DNA of 64,000 nucleotides from Wuchereria bancrofti (lineage: Eukaryota > Nematoda > Chromadorea > Rhabditida > Onchocercidae), in NCBI GenBank assembly GCA_005281725.1, contig SSBO01000012.1, positions 2,028,194-2,092,193 on the forward strand. The letters run 5' to 3'. Positions 41,401-53,800 of the stretch are shown here, piece after piece. A program made the translations under genes and the position numbers. Within the stretch, counting starts at the first letter, position 1. Each line of letters begins with the position of its first letter. The notes beneath the pieces were generated by a model. That model saw only the letters and a list, made by a program, of their open reading frames with translations. It was not told the origin of the DNA and ran no database searches.

Positions 41401-44400
41401 AGTTTTTTTTTTTTTTTTCACTATCATCAGGACTGTCAACGGTATCTCAAAAATTATCACAGTAATTCAATAACTTTTTATTGTCATCATAAATGAGGCT
41501 TAAGTTGTCAGTCATCAAGAATCCTTTTAGCCAATAACTCAAGCCATACAACTTTTTCAGAAGTGTAACGATCTTTTCTACATTTTTTGAAGTTTGTGCA
41601 AATATATAGTTCAAATAATTTTTGTCAAATTTCATTAATCTTTTTGATTTCATTACGTGAAATTATAGTGAAATTTTTGAACTATAATAATTTTTTTTTT
41701 GGAAAATGAATAAATTATTACTAATATTAATAAAAGTTATTTCTTCTAGTCTATGCATAAATTCATCTTTTGTATTATTTCAAAATTCTGATGTTATTAT
41801 TGGTTTTGAATTTAAGTTTGAAAGTAGAAAAAATTACAGTGAAACAATTACGTTTAATATTTTTGAGTTAATAATTGTTACTGATTTATAATTAGATTAT
41901 TTGTNNNNNNNNNNNNNNNNNNNNNTAAATTCATCTTTTGTATTATTTCAAAATTCTGATGTTATTATTGGTTTTGAATTTAAGTTTGAAAGTAGAAAAA
42001 ATTACAGTGAAACAATTACGTTTAATATTTTTGAGTTAATAATTGTTACTGATTTATAATTAGATTATTTGTTTGATAGTTTTAATAATATTTACTACAA
42101 TCAATTTTAAGATAAATTATTCTAATAAATTAGTATTATAAAAATGCATTTTATAAGTTTTTTCCACTTCCATCTTATAATTTTTTCTTTACTTTTATGA
42201 TTTTTCCTTATTTTATAAATTTCCTTCTTTTATTATTCTGGAAAAGTTTACCATTTCAGAAACAACTGTACTGAAAAAAAAAACGATTAATAATGATTGA
42301 AAATCAAAATCAAGAATTGACTTTTTTTCGGTTAGTTATTTCAAATTATTTATTTTCTTGCTTGTTTTAAAATAATTTGAAAAAAAAAAAAAAACATTAA
42401 AAAAAGTAAGAAATAAACTTTTCAAAATGCTATCCTTAACAAAAAGAAAAAAAATTTGAGAGGAGTGATTTATTTTTCTAGGCACTAGAAAATAAAGTTT
42501 ATGATTATAAAATTTACTGAACTAAGCCATTAAATTAAATATTGTTGTTCCTAAAATGAACAATAATCATTATTTCTATGTAATCATTAATTATATTGCA
42601 AGAAATATCTATTTGGATTATTAACTGATTACACTCAAAACTACAAACAACTTTACTAGTTGGTCTTCGTCCCTCTTTTTTGCCTTGTTTTAATTAATAC
42701 AAGGAATAGTGAAACAAATTTTTTTTTTTTTTTTTTAAATATTTCGAGTAGAAAAAAAAAGATAAAGAAAGAAGTAAATAGAATCTAAATCGAACGTGAT
42801 AGATTTGTCAAGCAAATTTTGAAAATATCTCAAACTTCAATAATTTCATAATAAACAATAAACAAATGATCCTTGAAAAAGAAATCACTTCAAATAAATC
42901 AACAATAACTTGCTCTCAACACAATCCCTAAAAGTTTGAGAAAATTAAAAAAAATTAAATGGCAATTTTAGCATTGCAGTCAAATTATGTGCTATCATTT
43001 GATTGATTCGATGATATAAAACGAAGAAATGTCATATTTTAACCTTTTTACATTGTGTCAAAGATTTTAAGTTAAAAATGCAAAAACTTAAAATAAATAA
43101 AATAAACAAAGTTTTTAAAATTTGAGAAATGTTTGGTTGAATTAACATTTTTACCATGCAACCATGCATTCATTCTATTTCACATCAGACTGTAAATGAA
43201 CAAAGTGCTAAAAGATGCTTTGTATGTAAATGCAATTGATGAACTGAATTTTAAACGATCATTCAGGTAATTGTTATAATATGAAGAACTGTAATGTTAC
43301 CTGGTTGATGTCATGGATGTGACAGGAATCATCAATACTTACCTTAAAATTTGGTGCAAAATGATTTCAGATTCATTTTTTATGCAATAATTATTATCAT
43401 ATATCTCTATCTGCTGAAATTATTTCATTTTAAGTGATTCTGAATGTTGCTATGAATTTTTAACATTTTTTAATTCGAAATATGACATTTTATTCAGTAC
43501 TTTAGTTCTGCTATGATTTAAAAAATTTGTGTTTAAAATTTCAAAATATATCTTACTAAGTGATAATTACTTCTTAACAGAATTAGTTTTTCTTTAAATA
43601 ATTTCTCCTTTGCCAAGTATTTACAATGTTTAATGGGGAATGAATTATTTAAAAGAAACATTATGAGTATAGATGTAAAAACTTTTTGCCCTCTTTTATA
43701 CTATGCTAAATTATCATATCATGTCAAAAATTGGAAAATATCGTATATAGACTGTTGTTTATATGTTTTTTGAATTATTTTGAAAACACTGAAATGACAA
43801 GAAAGTGATCTTTTGGAATTATTAAGTTATTGCTTATAATATTTGGCTAATAATTCATAAGCGTGTGTCCTAGTACGAATATCAAATATGGATTAAAAAT
43901 ATGGAAATAATAATCATTTTCTTAAGAAAAAATAAAAATTGAAAATGTTCAGTAAAATTTTTCAAAAATTTACTTCAGTAATTTTTTTTATTTTTTTGAA
44001 AAAAAATAAATAAATCCAAAAAAAGTGAATTGAAGAATTATTATAGAAATAAATTGCTCAGAAGGTCATTTATATGTTTTACTTTAACAGAAAGTTTTAT
44101 TTGTGAAGGAAATTCTTAATAGAATAATTACATCGAGCGAAAAAAAAAAGAAATTTATTCTTGTTATCCAATTAACGGTCAATTGCTAGGGATCATAAAA
44201 TGGACATGCATGTCTACTTTTATGTCTATTTAAAATTAGTTTAATATTGTATATTAGCAACTCAGAGCTATCTAACAACTGTTCCCTAATTAACGGATAA
44301 TTTGATAGCTAAATTATTTTCATGCTTTTGTTTCAGCAATAAAATCGTGCTCATAGAATAGCATTTATATTACAAATAATTTGTTTCATAAAATTGTTAT

Positions 44401-47211
44401 GATGAATTTGTTGAATGGGAAAGATCAGGAATAAGCCAACCGTATTTTTACAAAATTAAAAAAAAAAAAATAGTCAAAATTCCTAGTACATTACAATTGC
44501 ATAATGATATTTAAGTGAAAATTTTTTCTAACTAGCTCTTTACTATTATATGTACGTAATCTTCCGTATGAAAATCTCTACATGTATTTCCGGAATAATA
44601 AGCTCACATAAATAAAAACGCTCAAATTCTGTGGTATTTATAAAGTGAATAAAAAAATAAAAATGTTTGCAAATATGCAATAAATTTTGATGCATTGAAT
44701 AAATAACAACAATATGTAAGCAGGTGCCAAAATGGATTCTATATATTTGAATCAAACACACCTTGGATAATTTCATTAGGGCTATTTGGATAACTACATT
44801 TTGAATTTTTCCTTCCTTCTTATCTCATTTTGTTCAGTCATTCTTTACACATGCATCCATTCATCATCACAGTTATTTTATTCTTCTCTGCTAACTATTA
44901 TATGCAAGCTTGTGCGCGAACATCAGGTAAATCATTCTTCCAATATGCGAAATTAATGCAATTCCTTTTTAAACACAAATTAAAAGAAAAAAAAAAAATC
45001 CACTCGTGCAATTATCAAATAATGAAAGATAAGACAAAAAGCTTCAGTATTTTTTCAAAAAATTATTAACGAAGGAAAATTATTTTATAGTAAATTAAGC
45101 TAGCAATGTATGTGATAAATAAATGATATCAAAAGCACTTAAATCTTGTACCTAAATCAAATTATTTTGTCATTCTTGCAAAAACTACTATTCTAAGTTT
45201 CTTTTTTTTTTGACACAAATTAGTAAGAAGTTGAAGTCAAAAATTTTCAAAAATAGCTTAGAAAATTAGTGAAATCAAAGATAAGATAGAAATATGTTCA
45301 TTGTTTTTGAAAATTAAACAATTTTTTTGCTTCATCATAATAAAAACCTAATAAAAAATTAAAAAAGTAAGCAAAATTTTTTGAAAGAAAAAAAAGTTAA
45401 GAAATGAGAAAAATGATTTATATAGTCTTCCTTCTGTCTTTTCTGTTTCTGTTGATCACAAAAAATTGTAAAATAAACAAACTGTTTCAAAGCAATGCAA
45501 TATAAAATTTTAACCTTTTGAGTGATAAATTTCACTAAATGAATGTGTAAATAGTATCTGAAGTTATTTCAGACAGAGAAAAATTTCATCGTAAATTGTG
45601 CTCTCAGTACGATGAACGGTAGACAGTTTTACCTTCATTTTTTGTATTAATAAAATTTATAGATAGATTCGACTACGGCCATATCAGCTTACATGGAAAA
45701 TGATCAAATGAAGAAAGTAAAGCAATTCATTTCATACGATCACATTTGGGTATTATGCGGTTTGGTAAACGTAATGAAGCGCAATTTGATAGTACACGCG
45801 TCGATAAGCGAATTGATTTGAATTATACAATGCGTCAAAATGATGAAAGCAGTATCATTCATTAACAACAGTAATGATTACAGTAATTCTTACGTTAAAG
45901 TGTCCTCATTTGATTATATTAATTAATCTTTTGATGCTAAAATCAAATAAGAGAAATAACAACATTGTATGTGATGAATAAAGATCGGAAATTGTAAATA
46001 ATTTAAATTTATCGTAATAAAATATTTCATTTGTTTGGCGTTAAAATAGATCTGTATTATAAACTAAAATGATTAGATTGCATACACAAATGATCTTTAA
46101 TTTGCAAAATTATTAATTAAATTCTTACAAAAACTACGGTCAATAAACATCGTGCGTAAAATATCTCTTTTTTAATTTATCAAATATTTTTTACATAAAA
46201 ATTATATTATAAAATTGGAGTTTCACCTGAAAGCTTGAAAGTGATTATAAAAAAAAATTTTTTTTCACCCATAAATTTTAGTAAAAAAAAGTATGCTAAA
46301 TTTATAATTCTCATAAATGCAATGCAATAATATATTCTTATCAAAAGTATAATCAATTGAGGTGTTAACTTGCATATTTGCTGCAACTTTTTTTTGACAA
46401 ATTTCACTTGGTATTATTGATTTTACCTAACTTAATATTCTAATATGAAATTTCATCCATTTTACGAGTATATTATCAATATTTTTTTAAGATATATTTT
46501 TTATGTTACATTTATATATTAATTTTATGTTTACATTATTTTGTTTATTTAACATAATCTTTTAAAAGATACTTAGCATTATAAATTGACTCTGTTCGCA
46601 TGATTTGATTTGTCGGAGAATAGCAACGGAAACATGAAATAAAATACGTTTTTACCCTATCTTATTAGGAAAGTACAATGGTACAGGAATGATTATTTCC
46701 ATTTTCATTAAGTTCGTTATCAAATTTGTTTTTATAACTAATATTCTAAGAATATCCTAATGTCTAATCACTGATTTCATTTATCATTCTGATGACTTTC
46801 TTCTGTGTTACTTTTTTGTTTCTGATTTCCTTTAATAAATGATAACCTTTGCTAGCATCAAGTATTCTCTATTGGTCTAAAATAATCTAAAATTAAATGA
46901 ATTTTAGATTATTGCTCATTACTTATTGATAATAGTATTACTACAGTTTCAATACCTCAACATATACATTTTCCATGCTTGGAGTATCGTTAAGAAGGTT
47001 TTTAATTGCGAATCTATGCTGAAATAAAGAATTGAAAGTATAGTTCTGTTATCATCTATTATCATTATCACTATTATTTATTATTGCTATCATTACTGTT
47101 ATTATTTATTGCTATCAATTTATTATCTTCATTACCATTGTTATTCATTTATTTATTTATTCATATTATTATTTATTATTTTTATTAACTACTGATATTT
47201 ATGTTATATTA

Positions 47212-47242
<31 letters not shown>

Positions 47243-50200
47243 GTTACTAGTTATTATTACTTATATTATCGTTTATTATTATTATTATTATTATTATTAG
47301 TAATAATTATTATTCTTATGTCTTTCTATTTTGGTTGTTATAGTAACGCAGGATATCTAAAGTTTTTTTCTGAATCTTTATGCATTGCATGCCTTTGTAA
47401 TACTTCTTCAGTAATTGTTAATTTGACTAAGTTCAGTAAGTTATGATGCTTCAGTTATAAGTTTAGAAAATTATTCTTCAGCCTTACTCTCAGATCTGAA
47501 TAACGAAACATGCAATTAGATTAGATTATTATAACAGATTATATATACAAAACAGTTAACAACTAATTAGTGCAGTTAATAAATTACACAGCAAAATAAG
47601 AGATCTCAAATTTGAGCAATATTTGTAAATGAAATCTGGAATATTTAATAATATCCAACCTTTCGGATGATATTTTCCTCTTCCAAATCTGCTATGCCCA
47701 CTTCGCTAGCCAAAAAAATGTGCTCATCCTTAGTGATGTAGAAACGAGCTGGTCTTAGACCATTTCGATCCAAAATTGCTCCAACATAACGCCCATCCGA
47801 AAATGTCATTAGCGCTACAATGTTTTCTCTTACTAAAGCATCGATGAGTCAAAAATAACCAATGAAGAGTTAATTTTATTTTTTCAATAAATTTAGGATA
47901 TAAAATGATTATAAACTAATTCAATCCTTTCAGAGAGTATATACCTGGTCCATCCCATGGCTCCATTAACATTGCAGCCCATCTGTAGAATGCCCGTTTT
48001 TCTGGAGCCATTTCCTAATTAAAGATAATTATTTAAAATTTGCTTTCATTTAACTCTAATTAATTGTAATTTCCATTTCTACTTTGTATTGTTTTGTATA
48101 TCTGTAAAATCTGATCCTAAGATAGATTTTTTAAGAGAAAAAATATTATTATGCTTTTGAACTATTTTAATATGATATGCTTTTTTTGTTCAAGTGCATT
48201 TGACAAGAATATCTAGAATCGTAACAGGTTGGGCAAAATTGTTTAGGGTCAGAACAATCAAAACAGTCGAAAGCTTCAATGTTCAGGCAAAAAGCAGTTT
48301 TTAACAGCAATTTTTAGTGAGAACAAAGATGATTTAAAATATCTATTTATATACAGTTGTTATCATTAGATAGCTTATCAAAGCAGAAAATTACGGAACA
48401 TTAAGTATTTTTTAATTCCGCGATTCCTAATCCAGAATTTATCGAAATCTGCTCAACTCGATGTTGAAATATTTACAGTGACATTGTGAACAGTATTTTA
48501 GACACTGCCATTAAGGCTATTTCACAATGTGCTCTCTCATTAATCAATCCTCAATTTAAAGAAATTGGAACATAAAAGAAAATAAAAAGTTGGACAATTC
48601 AATTTCCTCTTTATAAATCTTAGAACTTTTTCTTGCTCAATCCAAAAAATAAAGCGAATTAGTAGTAATTCTATCTGTTTAGCTTATTTCAAAATTACCT
48701 CGTCATTTTCCCAAGCTTCTGGAACCATTGTCATCGCTGCTTCTGGCAAGGAACGGTTACCAGCTTTCACCAAAAACTCTAACACATTATCAAAACATCC
48801 CGAATCCGACATATCACGTTCGACCACCGGATATCTGAAACATTGAAATTGTTAGGAAGTGCGGAACAAAAATTTTCTTCAAACCGATTAAAAAAAAACC
48901 TCGTAGAATTCTTACTTAATTTAATGTAGCACTTACAACTCATCTTTCACATATTTATCATAAAAATAAAGAAATTACAGTTTCTGAAGATTATTGCTAT
49001 ATGCGTAACTTCTCATAGTGCCTTCACGTGCATGCATAAAATTGACATTTCCACGTAGAGTATTAATTTCACCATTATGAGCAACCATCCTGTATTTTTG
49101 AAAATACGTCACTGAGAAGCAAAATTTACAAATTATAATAACTAAATGAATCTATGATATTATCAGCAATGATAAGCTTGAATTTGATATGATCCGAAAC
49201 CTGTTTTAAATATTATTATTTTGGAAAAATTTTAATGCTAGCAAAAAAGGGCACTAATTTCGATTATTACGAAAGAGTTGTCCAGAATAGAAGAGTTCTC
49301 GAAATCGGCAAGCAATCGTACTCATCTTTTATTTTTATTCTGAACATTAGTATTAACCGATATGGTTGTGCTCTGCACCATGATGGAAATGTATTGGTTG
49401 AAAAACGACTATGAACCATTGCCATATGTGATGCATATTCCGGATTTGTCAAATCAGAATAATACTCATAGAGCTGATTCGGTGTAAATTGTCCCTGAAA
49501 TTCTGATAAAAGGAAAAAACCGTATTAAATCACTGCAACATGGTTGGTTATCATTTTTGTATATTTCTGGTCACCCGTATCTCAAATACTACTGAATTCA
49601 GATTACACAGAATTTTGTTAAGATAGGACAGAACAAGAAATTTTCGTGATTTATCACAAAATATTTCGGATCATAAAACATTGATCTCTGGCTAACCTTA
49701 TAAACAATTGTTGAAGTACTGAGAGATACAACATAACATTCAATTTTTTGTTTAGCTAATTGTACCACAGCTTGTTTTCGCAACACATAAAGGTTTCGCT
49801 GGAACAGTTCCATATCTGTAGCAGCATACGGTGCTGTAACAAATACCTAAAATCAAGAACAGTTGTTTAATAATTTGTAACCTGAAAATGAAAAGTAAAA
49901 TTTCAGAAGTAAAATTTAAGAAAAGTTAGAAAAAAGCAAATATATTCAACAATCTATGAGAAAAGAAGATAATAGAAAATGGTAATCGCACATCTCGTAT
50001 GCATGGCTCTGTTTTACGTGCTTCAGCTCCGATTTTTTCCGAATTTGTTTGTAATTTACGCCAAGTAATTACTTTTAAATTGTAGCCTTTAGCCAAATCT
50101 GTGAATGCTTCAATAGCTTGTTCGTATGAATCATTCTTGAGAAAGAGCAAACCTGTCGCATATTCACCAACTGGAGGTAATTCGATTCCTTCGTCATTGC

Positions 50201-50829
50201 TGCAATGGAATTTTGAAAACATCGAAGTATAGGATTATTATAAATCAGAATTATCACCATATATCACCTATTCGATATAGATGCTTTGCATTAAATGTTA
50301 ATTAGAAAGCCTAGGCAGTTCGGAAATTAAAATAAAAGGTGAAATTATGATATTTAGCCACTTTCTGAGATCTTTCCGGTACAACATATCCGGTATAGCA
50401 GTCATTACGCCTGCCCCATCACCGGAATCGTTATCGCAAGCGTAAGCTCCACGATGTGCCAAACGTTGAAGCATCGTTCGTCCATCGCATAAAATCTGGA
50501 AAATGTGAAACAATTCATTCAAAATTTGTTCCTAAGCTACAATAATTAAAATTGGACAATTATTTGATTGTAATTTTGAATGATTTTAAATTTGAATTAA
50601 ACAATATTTCTCCTGCTACTAACAACAATGGAAAAGAAAAATTGAAACTGAATTTTATTCGGGAATTTAAATTGAAAAAAATATTCAGAAAAATTATTTT
50701 TACTCGATGAGTAGCGATACCGCGTATTGATACCACAAAGCCAACTCCACATGATTCTTTCTCTAAATGCGGAATATAAAGGCCATCATTTTTTACTTTT
50801 TCCAGTTGTTCGATGCTTAGTAGAACCAT
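26468..50829 (-). CDS. Glutamate synthase (NADH/NADPH-GOGAT), single-chain
   Basis: Forty-four exons on the minus strand rebuild a protein of about 2196 aa with consistent phases, the usual size of eukaryotic GOGAT. It converts 2-oxoglutarate plus glutamine to two glutamates using NAD(P)H. Four blocks are listed separately: amidotransferase (exons 1-9), central and FMN/3Fe-4S synthase (10-26), GXGXG region and acidic linker (27-34), reductase (35-44). The start ATG at 50827-50829 puts the catalytic Cys at residue 27 (ESCGVGF); upstream minus-strand sequence is AT-rich with an AG near 50910 that could be a trans-splice site. Family knowledge: the Cys becomes N-terminal by propeptide removal, and vertebrates lack this enzyme while insects and nematodes have it. 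Small doubts: alternative acceptors at exons 9 and 27, the exon 18/19 junction, and an extra in-phase 63-nt exon at 46956-47018. Confidence 0.95.
29672..32722 (-). other. GOGAT exons 27-34: GXGXG domain and acidic linker
   Basis: Exons: 32543-32722, 32316-32465, 31764-31869, 31379-31568, 31050-31224, 30780-30878, 30365-30487, 29672-29901 (about residues 1281-1697). The first five give the beta-helix GXGXG region: [57 protein letters not shown]. Exons 32-34 link it to the reductase. Exon 34 encodes an Asp/Glu-rich segment ([20 protein letters not shown]) after [11 protein letters not shown]. Exon 27 could start at 32722 ([10 protein letters not shown]) or 30 nt later at an ACTTCCAG ([10 protein letters not shown]); both are in phase. 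Confidence 0.88.
30459..30628 (-). repeat. 57-bp duplication of GOGAT exon 33 edge
   Basis: About 57 bp spanning the 5' edge of exon 33 (30459-30515) recurs at 30571-30627 with roughly six mismatches (offset 112). The second copy lies in the intron upstream on the minus strand. It keeps an AATAG acceptor, GATTTAATAGAACATGAG (DLIEHE, 18 nt, 30582-30599) and a GTATTT donor, so it forms an in-phase potential microexon. Confidence 0.8.
33155..39272 (-). other. GOGAT exons 10-26: central domain and FMN/3Fe-4S synthase
   Basis: Exons: 39117-39272, 38545-38753, 38138-38237, 37608-37760, 37331-37408, 36852-37028, 36516-36674, 36284-36370, 36006-36178, 35744-35831, 35361-35535, 34909-35072, 34415-34788, 34045-34169, 33703-33836, 33484-33600, 33155-33298. 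The central domain shows [44 protein letters not shown] and ICPYLIYE. The synthase barrel shows [68 protein letters not shown] and [13 protein letters not shown] 3Fe-4S motif is intact ([17 protein letters not shown]-x5-C-x4-C, about residues 1175-1186). It binds FMN and makes glutamate from 2-oxoglutarate with ammonia channelled from the amidotransferase. Confidence 0.95.
41758..42072 (+). repeat. 147-bp direct repeat around 21-N gap
   Basis: 41758-41904 and 41926-42072 appear identical and directly abut the run of N at 41905-41925. This is the same pattern as at 7903 and 24514. Confidence 0.9.
41905..41925. other. assembly gap (21 N)
   Basis: A run of 21 N lies inside a GOGAT intron. The flanking identical sequence suggests the two contigs overlap by 147 bp. 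Confidence 0.95.
44838..45865 (+). pseudogene. RFamide (FLP-like) peptide gene, nested, interrupted by TGA
   Basis: It lies on the plus strand inside a minus-strand GOGAT intron. Exon 1, 44838-44926, follows TTTGTTCAG and starts ATG at 44851. It encodes a signal peptide ([20 protein letters not shown]) and ends TCAG/GTAAAT in phase 1. A downstream segment from an AATTTATAG acceptor (45663) stays in the matching frame to TAA at 45865 and contains [11 protein letters not shown] (45740-45772), the Gly-Lys-Arg signature of an amidated RFamide, then a second pair VDKR. One in-frame TGA at 45701-45703 precedes the RFamide and directly follows Gly-Lys. If that codon had been CGA, it would complete a Gly-Lys-Arg. 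Alternatives: a poor acceptor at 45713 bypasses the stop in phase, the TGA is a sequence error, or this is a real pseudogene. Confidence 0.45.
46956..47018 (-). CDS. candidate cassette exon of GOGAT (63 nt)
   Basis: A 21-codon segment lies between GOGAT exons 9 and 10, flanked by CTTTATTTCAG and GAG/GTATTG, both strong for this genome. It is phase 0 at both ends, as are exon 9's end and exon 10's start, so inclusion keeps the frame. It reads [20 protein letters not shown] then Glu. It would insert between IIRK and [12 protein letters not shown], where GOGATs normally run straight on. It could be alternatively spliced, lineage-specific, or chance. Confidence 0.5.
47040..47320 (+). repeat. ATT/TTA trinucleotide microsatellite
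   Basis: Interrupted TTA repeats with purer runs at about 47207-47242 and 47270-47299 lie in the GOGAT intron after exon 9. The plus-strand open frame over it (poly-Ile, 47201-47446) is a repeat artefact. Confidence 0.85.
47660..50829 (-). other. GOGAT exons 1-9: class II glutamine amidotransferase
   Basis: Exons: 50704-50829, 50362-50495, 49992-50199, 49697-49846, 49358-49494, 48979-49089, 48699-48834, 47945-48014, 47660-47814 (residues 1-409). The domain hydrolyses glutamine and channels ammonia. Key features: Cys27 in [17 protein letters not shown] and [43 protein letters not shown] and MEPWDGP with [20 protein letters not shown]. Exon 9 has two in-phase acceptors: TGCTTTAG before 47832 and TTGTAG before 47814. 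The second gives the usual [12 protein letters not shown] and is preferred; the first adds six residues. The exon 3 donor (GAT/GTGCGA) is weak but the joined frame matches the family. Confidence 0.95.
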
Positions 50830-53800
50830 AATTTTTTTTTTTTTTTTAGCAAAATATTTATAAAAAACACCAATGATTGTAGTTAGCCAAGATAATATAA
50901 TTTTCCTGAAGCAAAAATCTTTTAGCAATTAATAGTACAACTGCAAAAGATGAAGCGAATTTTTCTCTCATTCATTATTTTATCGGAAAATATCGATGAA
51001 CTGATAAACAAAATGCTACAACTGCTTGTAGATTTTTACTTGTTTATCATTTAAATCTTTAAGAATATTAAGAACTGCTAATTACACATATCCATTATTT
51101 TAAAATGAAATTGAAATTCTTATAAATTTTAATTTAAGTTTGGAATATTTAAATATTGAAGTAATGAAATATGATGACCATATTCTTCCTTCTATGTAAC
51201 TGATGTAATAAACAAGCTTTAGATTACATGTCACTTCCTAAAACTATTTTATCTAACTTTCAATTGACTAAAAATATAAAAGATATCAAGAAGGAAGTAC
51301 ACAGTGATAGCGACGACTTAAAATTAATTTTTTGTCAGGTTATATATTCCGGAAATTTGCAGAAATTGATCTTATTAAGATCAAATTGAAATGAGATATC
51401 ATATGCTAAAGCGTTAATGAAGTTTGCGCTTAAGGCAAAATTTGCAATTCTATGGCTCCATAACATTTACCTTTTTTTCAAATTTTGTGCACATTTTTTA
51501 GTTTGAATTGATCTAATGAAAGTTAGGCATGCAATGAAAGTTAGACATATTTATATTAAAGTTGTGAAATTTCGAGAATTGCTAGCATGCAGAATTAGAA
51601 GTTCGAGAAATCTTGATAAATGTTAAAAGTTTGTATAAGAGAGGAAATTATTTTGTTATTAGCAAGAAAAAGCTTTCTGAATACGCATTATCAAAGTTTA
51701 ATATATCAAAAAACTTTCAAATTACCCGTTAATTCATTTATCTCATATCATCTTAATATGGAAATGTATGAAAATGAAGAAAAAAAAATTAATATGAAAA
51801 TTTTTTTATAAAGTTTCGCTTTTGCTTACAATAGCACAAAAGTTCATTGATTTAAGCTAAAAATTTTGATTGTTTATTGAACAAATCGGAATGAATTTTC
51901 GATGAAACAAGACACATAGCAAAATAAAACCAGCGACAATGACTTATCAATAATCAAAACATTAGCACAAGCTTTGAATTATATTAAACGTCATTTAAAA
52001 TAATATTTAAATTATTGAAATATTTACGAAAGACTGCTTATTGCAGTAATATGAATGATAACTGAAATTTTGCGGTATATCTTTTTTTTTAGGATTGCTG
52101 TTCAAACTGCATAGTAAGATCTGAATGACTGCAAGAGTAGATCAGCTGGTAGTATAATAAACATAAAGTGCATTTATCTGATAAATGTGAGAAATTCGCA
52201 GTTTTAAGTGAAAAATGATAAACACAACAAATTACCATATAGCTGCCAGATTTCCACTTTTATGATAGTGATTCTTTCCATTTTTGTGATAGTGATTCTG
52301 TTGCTATACAAGTGTTACAACATAGTTATTCTACGGTATATGCGAATTCTATGAATGTTCAATGAAATTCATCAACCGCTGATATCATAATTGTAAGAGA
52401 ATGACTGTTTTTCATTCAATTTCTAAAGAAAATTAATGTTGCTAACCTGCTTAGTCATTATTTTAAAAGAAAAAAATCTTTTCTTCATAGTTTACTAGTA
52501 AAAAAAAAAGCATTTCAATATTTTAATTCTCAATGGAAGTTAATAATTCAGTGATCATTGTCTGATTACTTAATTAATAATTTTTCTATTTATTAATAAG
52601 CAATTCGTGAACATTTTTCTGTCATGTGGTCAAAATTTCAGTTGAAATTAATTGTTTACGAATTATTTATTGTCTGCATCTATAACTTGTTAAAATTTTT
52701 ATGATTTCATGTTCAGTTCAAAGTTTCTCTTCGTCTAACCATTCTGGAAGTATATGTTACATATAATTTCTTTTGTGACGTTCACTGGAATCAAATAAAA
52801 AATTCAGTATACTTCTTCATTGAACAATCAATTAAAATAACCCATTTTTTTCTTTCAATTTATCCGTAAATATATTGTGGTACAAATAAATTGAGGAAGC
52901 AAATTTTAAAGGAAAGAAAAAATGAATGAAATAACTTTAGGTGAGTAAAACATTCATAAATTTTTTTCAAATCTGTAACCGTTGAATATAACTTTGAAAT
53001 AAATATAAAGTGCATTCCATTACACGATTTTATCGTTCGTAGTAAACAAAAAGTTTTTGTTTTCCCTTGAAGGTGCTATTAAAAAAATATAAACTAATAT
53101 ACCTATCAAATGCTGTCTAATCTAAATTTATGAAAGAAGAAAAAACGATGACTGGATCAGAAGATAAAATCGAGAGGTGTGAATATGTCACAGATAAATC
53201 TTCGAATGACTAAATGGTAGTTTACGCCTATTTCATATTATTTTGCGTTTATGAAATATTTTTAATTGATATAAGTTTGGAAGAAGAAAAAAAAAAGCAT
53301 CTCGAAGATAAAAGGAAAGGAAAGAAAATTAAAATGCATGCAATTAAATAGCTTCATTTTGAACCAAAATATATTTGCTCTGCCTCTTATTCCCTTATAA
53401 CATGTTTACTTAATTTAGAAAACTTGGGATGTCTGAGTTTGATGCATCTGGAGACTAGAATAACTTGGTTTAATTGTAATGTAATCAACATTTGTTAAAC
53501 AATCGTTAGAAAGTTATAAAAAAGAAGGAATAAATTTTAAGTGCAAATGGAATTGAAAGTGATGATTTTTATTAGCAAGAAATGATATGATGAAATCATA
53601 AGAATTATGTTTGTTATTCGAATAATTCATTGAAGTATTTATCCAGTCTTTTTTATTTTTCCTTTTTTGGTGCTGTTTATTTTCATTTTGAATTTTACTT
53701 CTTCCTTTCTTATTTTTTGAAAATTTTACAAAAAAAAAAGTGGTGCAAATATTATAATACAGGCCAAACAAAATTAATCAAAAATGAGTATTAATCACAA

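Larger units (their letters stand above)
39273..46955 (-). other. 7.7-kb GOGAT intron with nested features
   Basis: This very long AT-rich intron separates exon 10 from the candidate cassette exon; counted from exon 9 it is about 8.5 kb. It contains the 21-N gap with its 147-bp repeat and the plus-strand peptide-like gene at 44838-45865. Apart from these, only A/T-driven open frames were seen, for example 41447-41653 on the minus strand, which lacks splice or homology support. Confidence 0.75.

Noticed and set aside
41447..41653. Minus-strand 68-aa frame in the large GOGAT intron
   Set aside because: Composition is less biased than neighbours, but no splice borders, signal peptide or family match, and it lies beside the gap.
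45701..45703. TGA in the RFamide frame read as selenocysteine
   Set aside because: A Sec residue makes no sense in this peptide context and no SECIS-like element was seen; a stop mutation or error is simpler.
47201..47446. Plus-strand frame starting with poly-Ile
   Set aside because: Product of the ATT microsatellite in a GOGAT intron.
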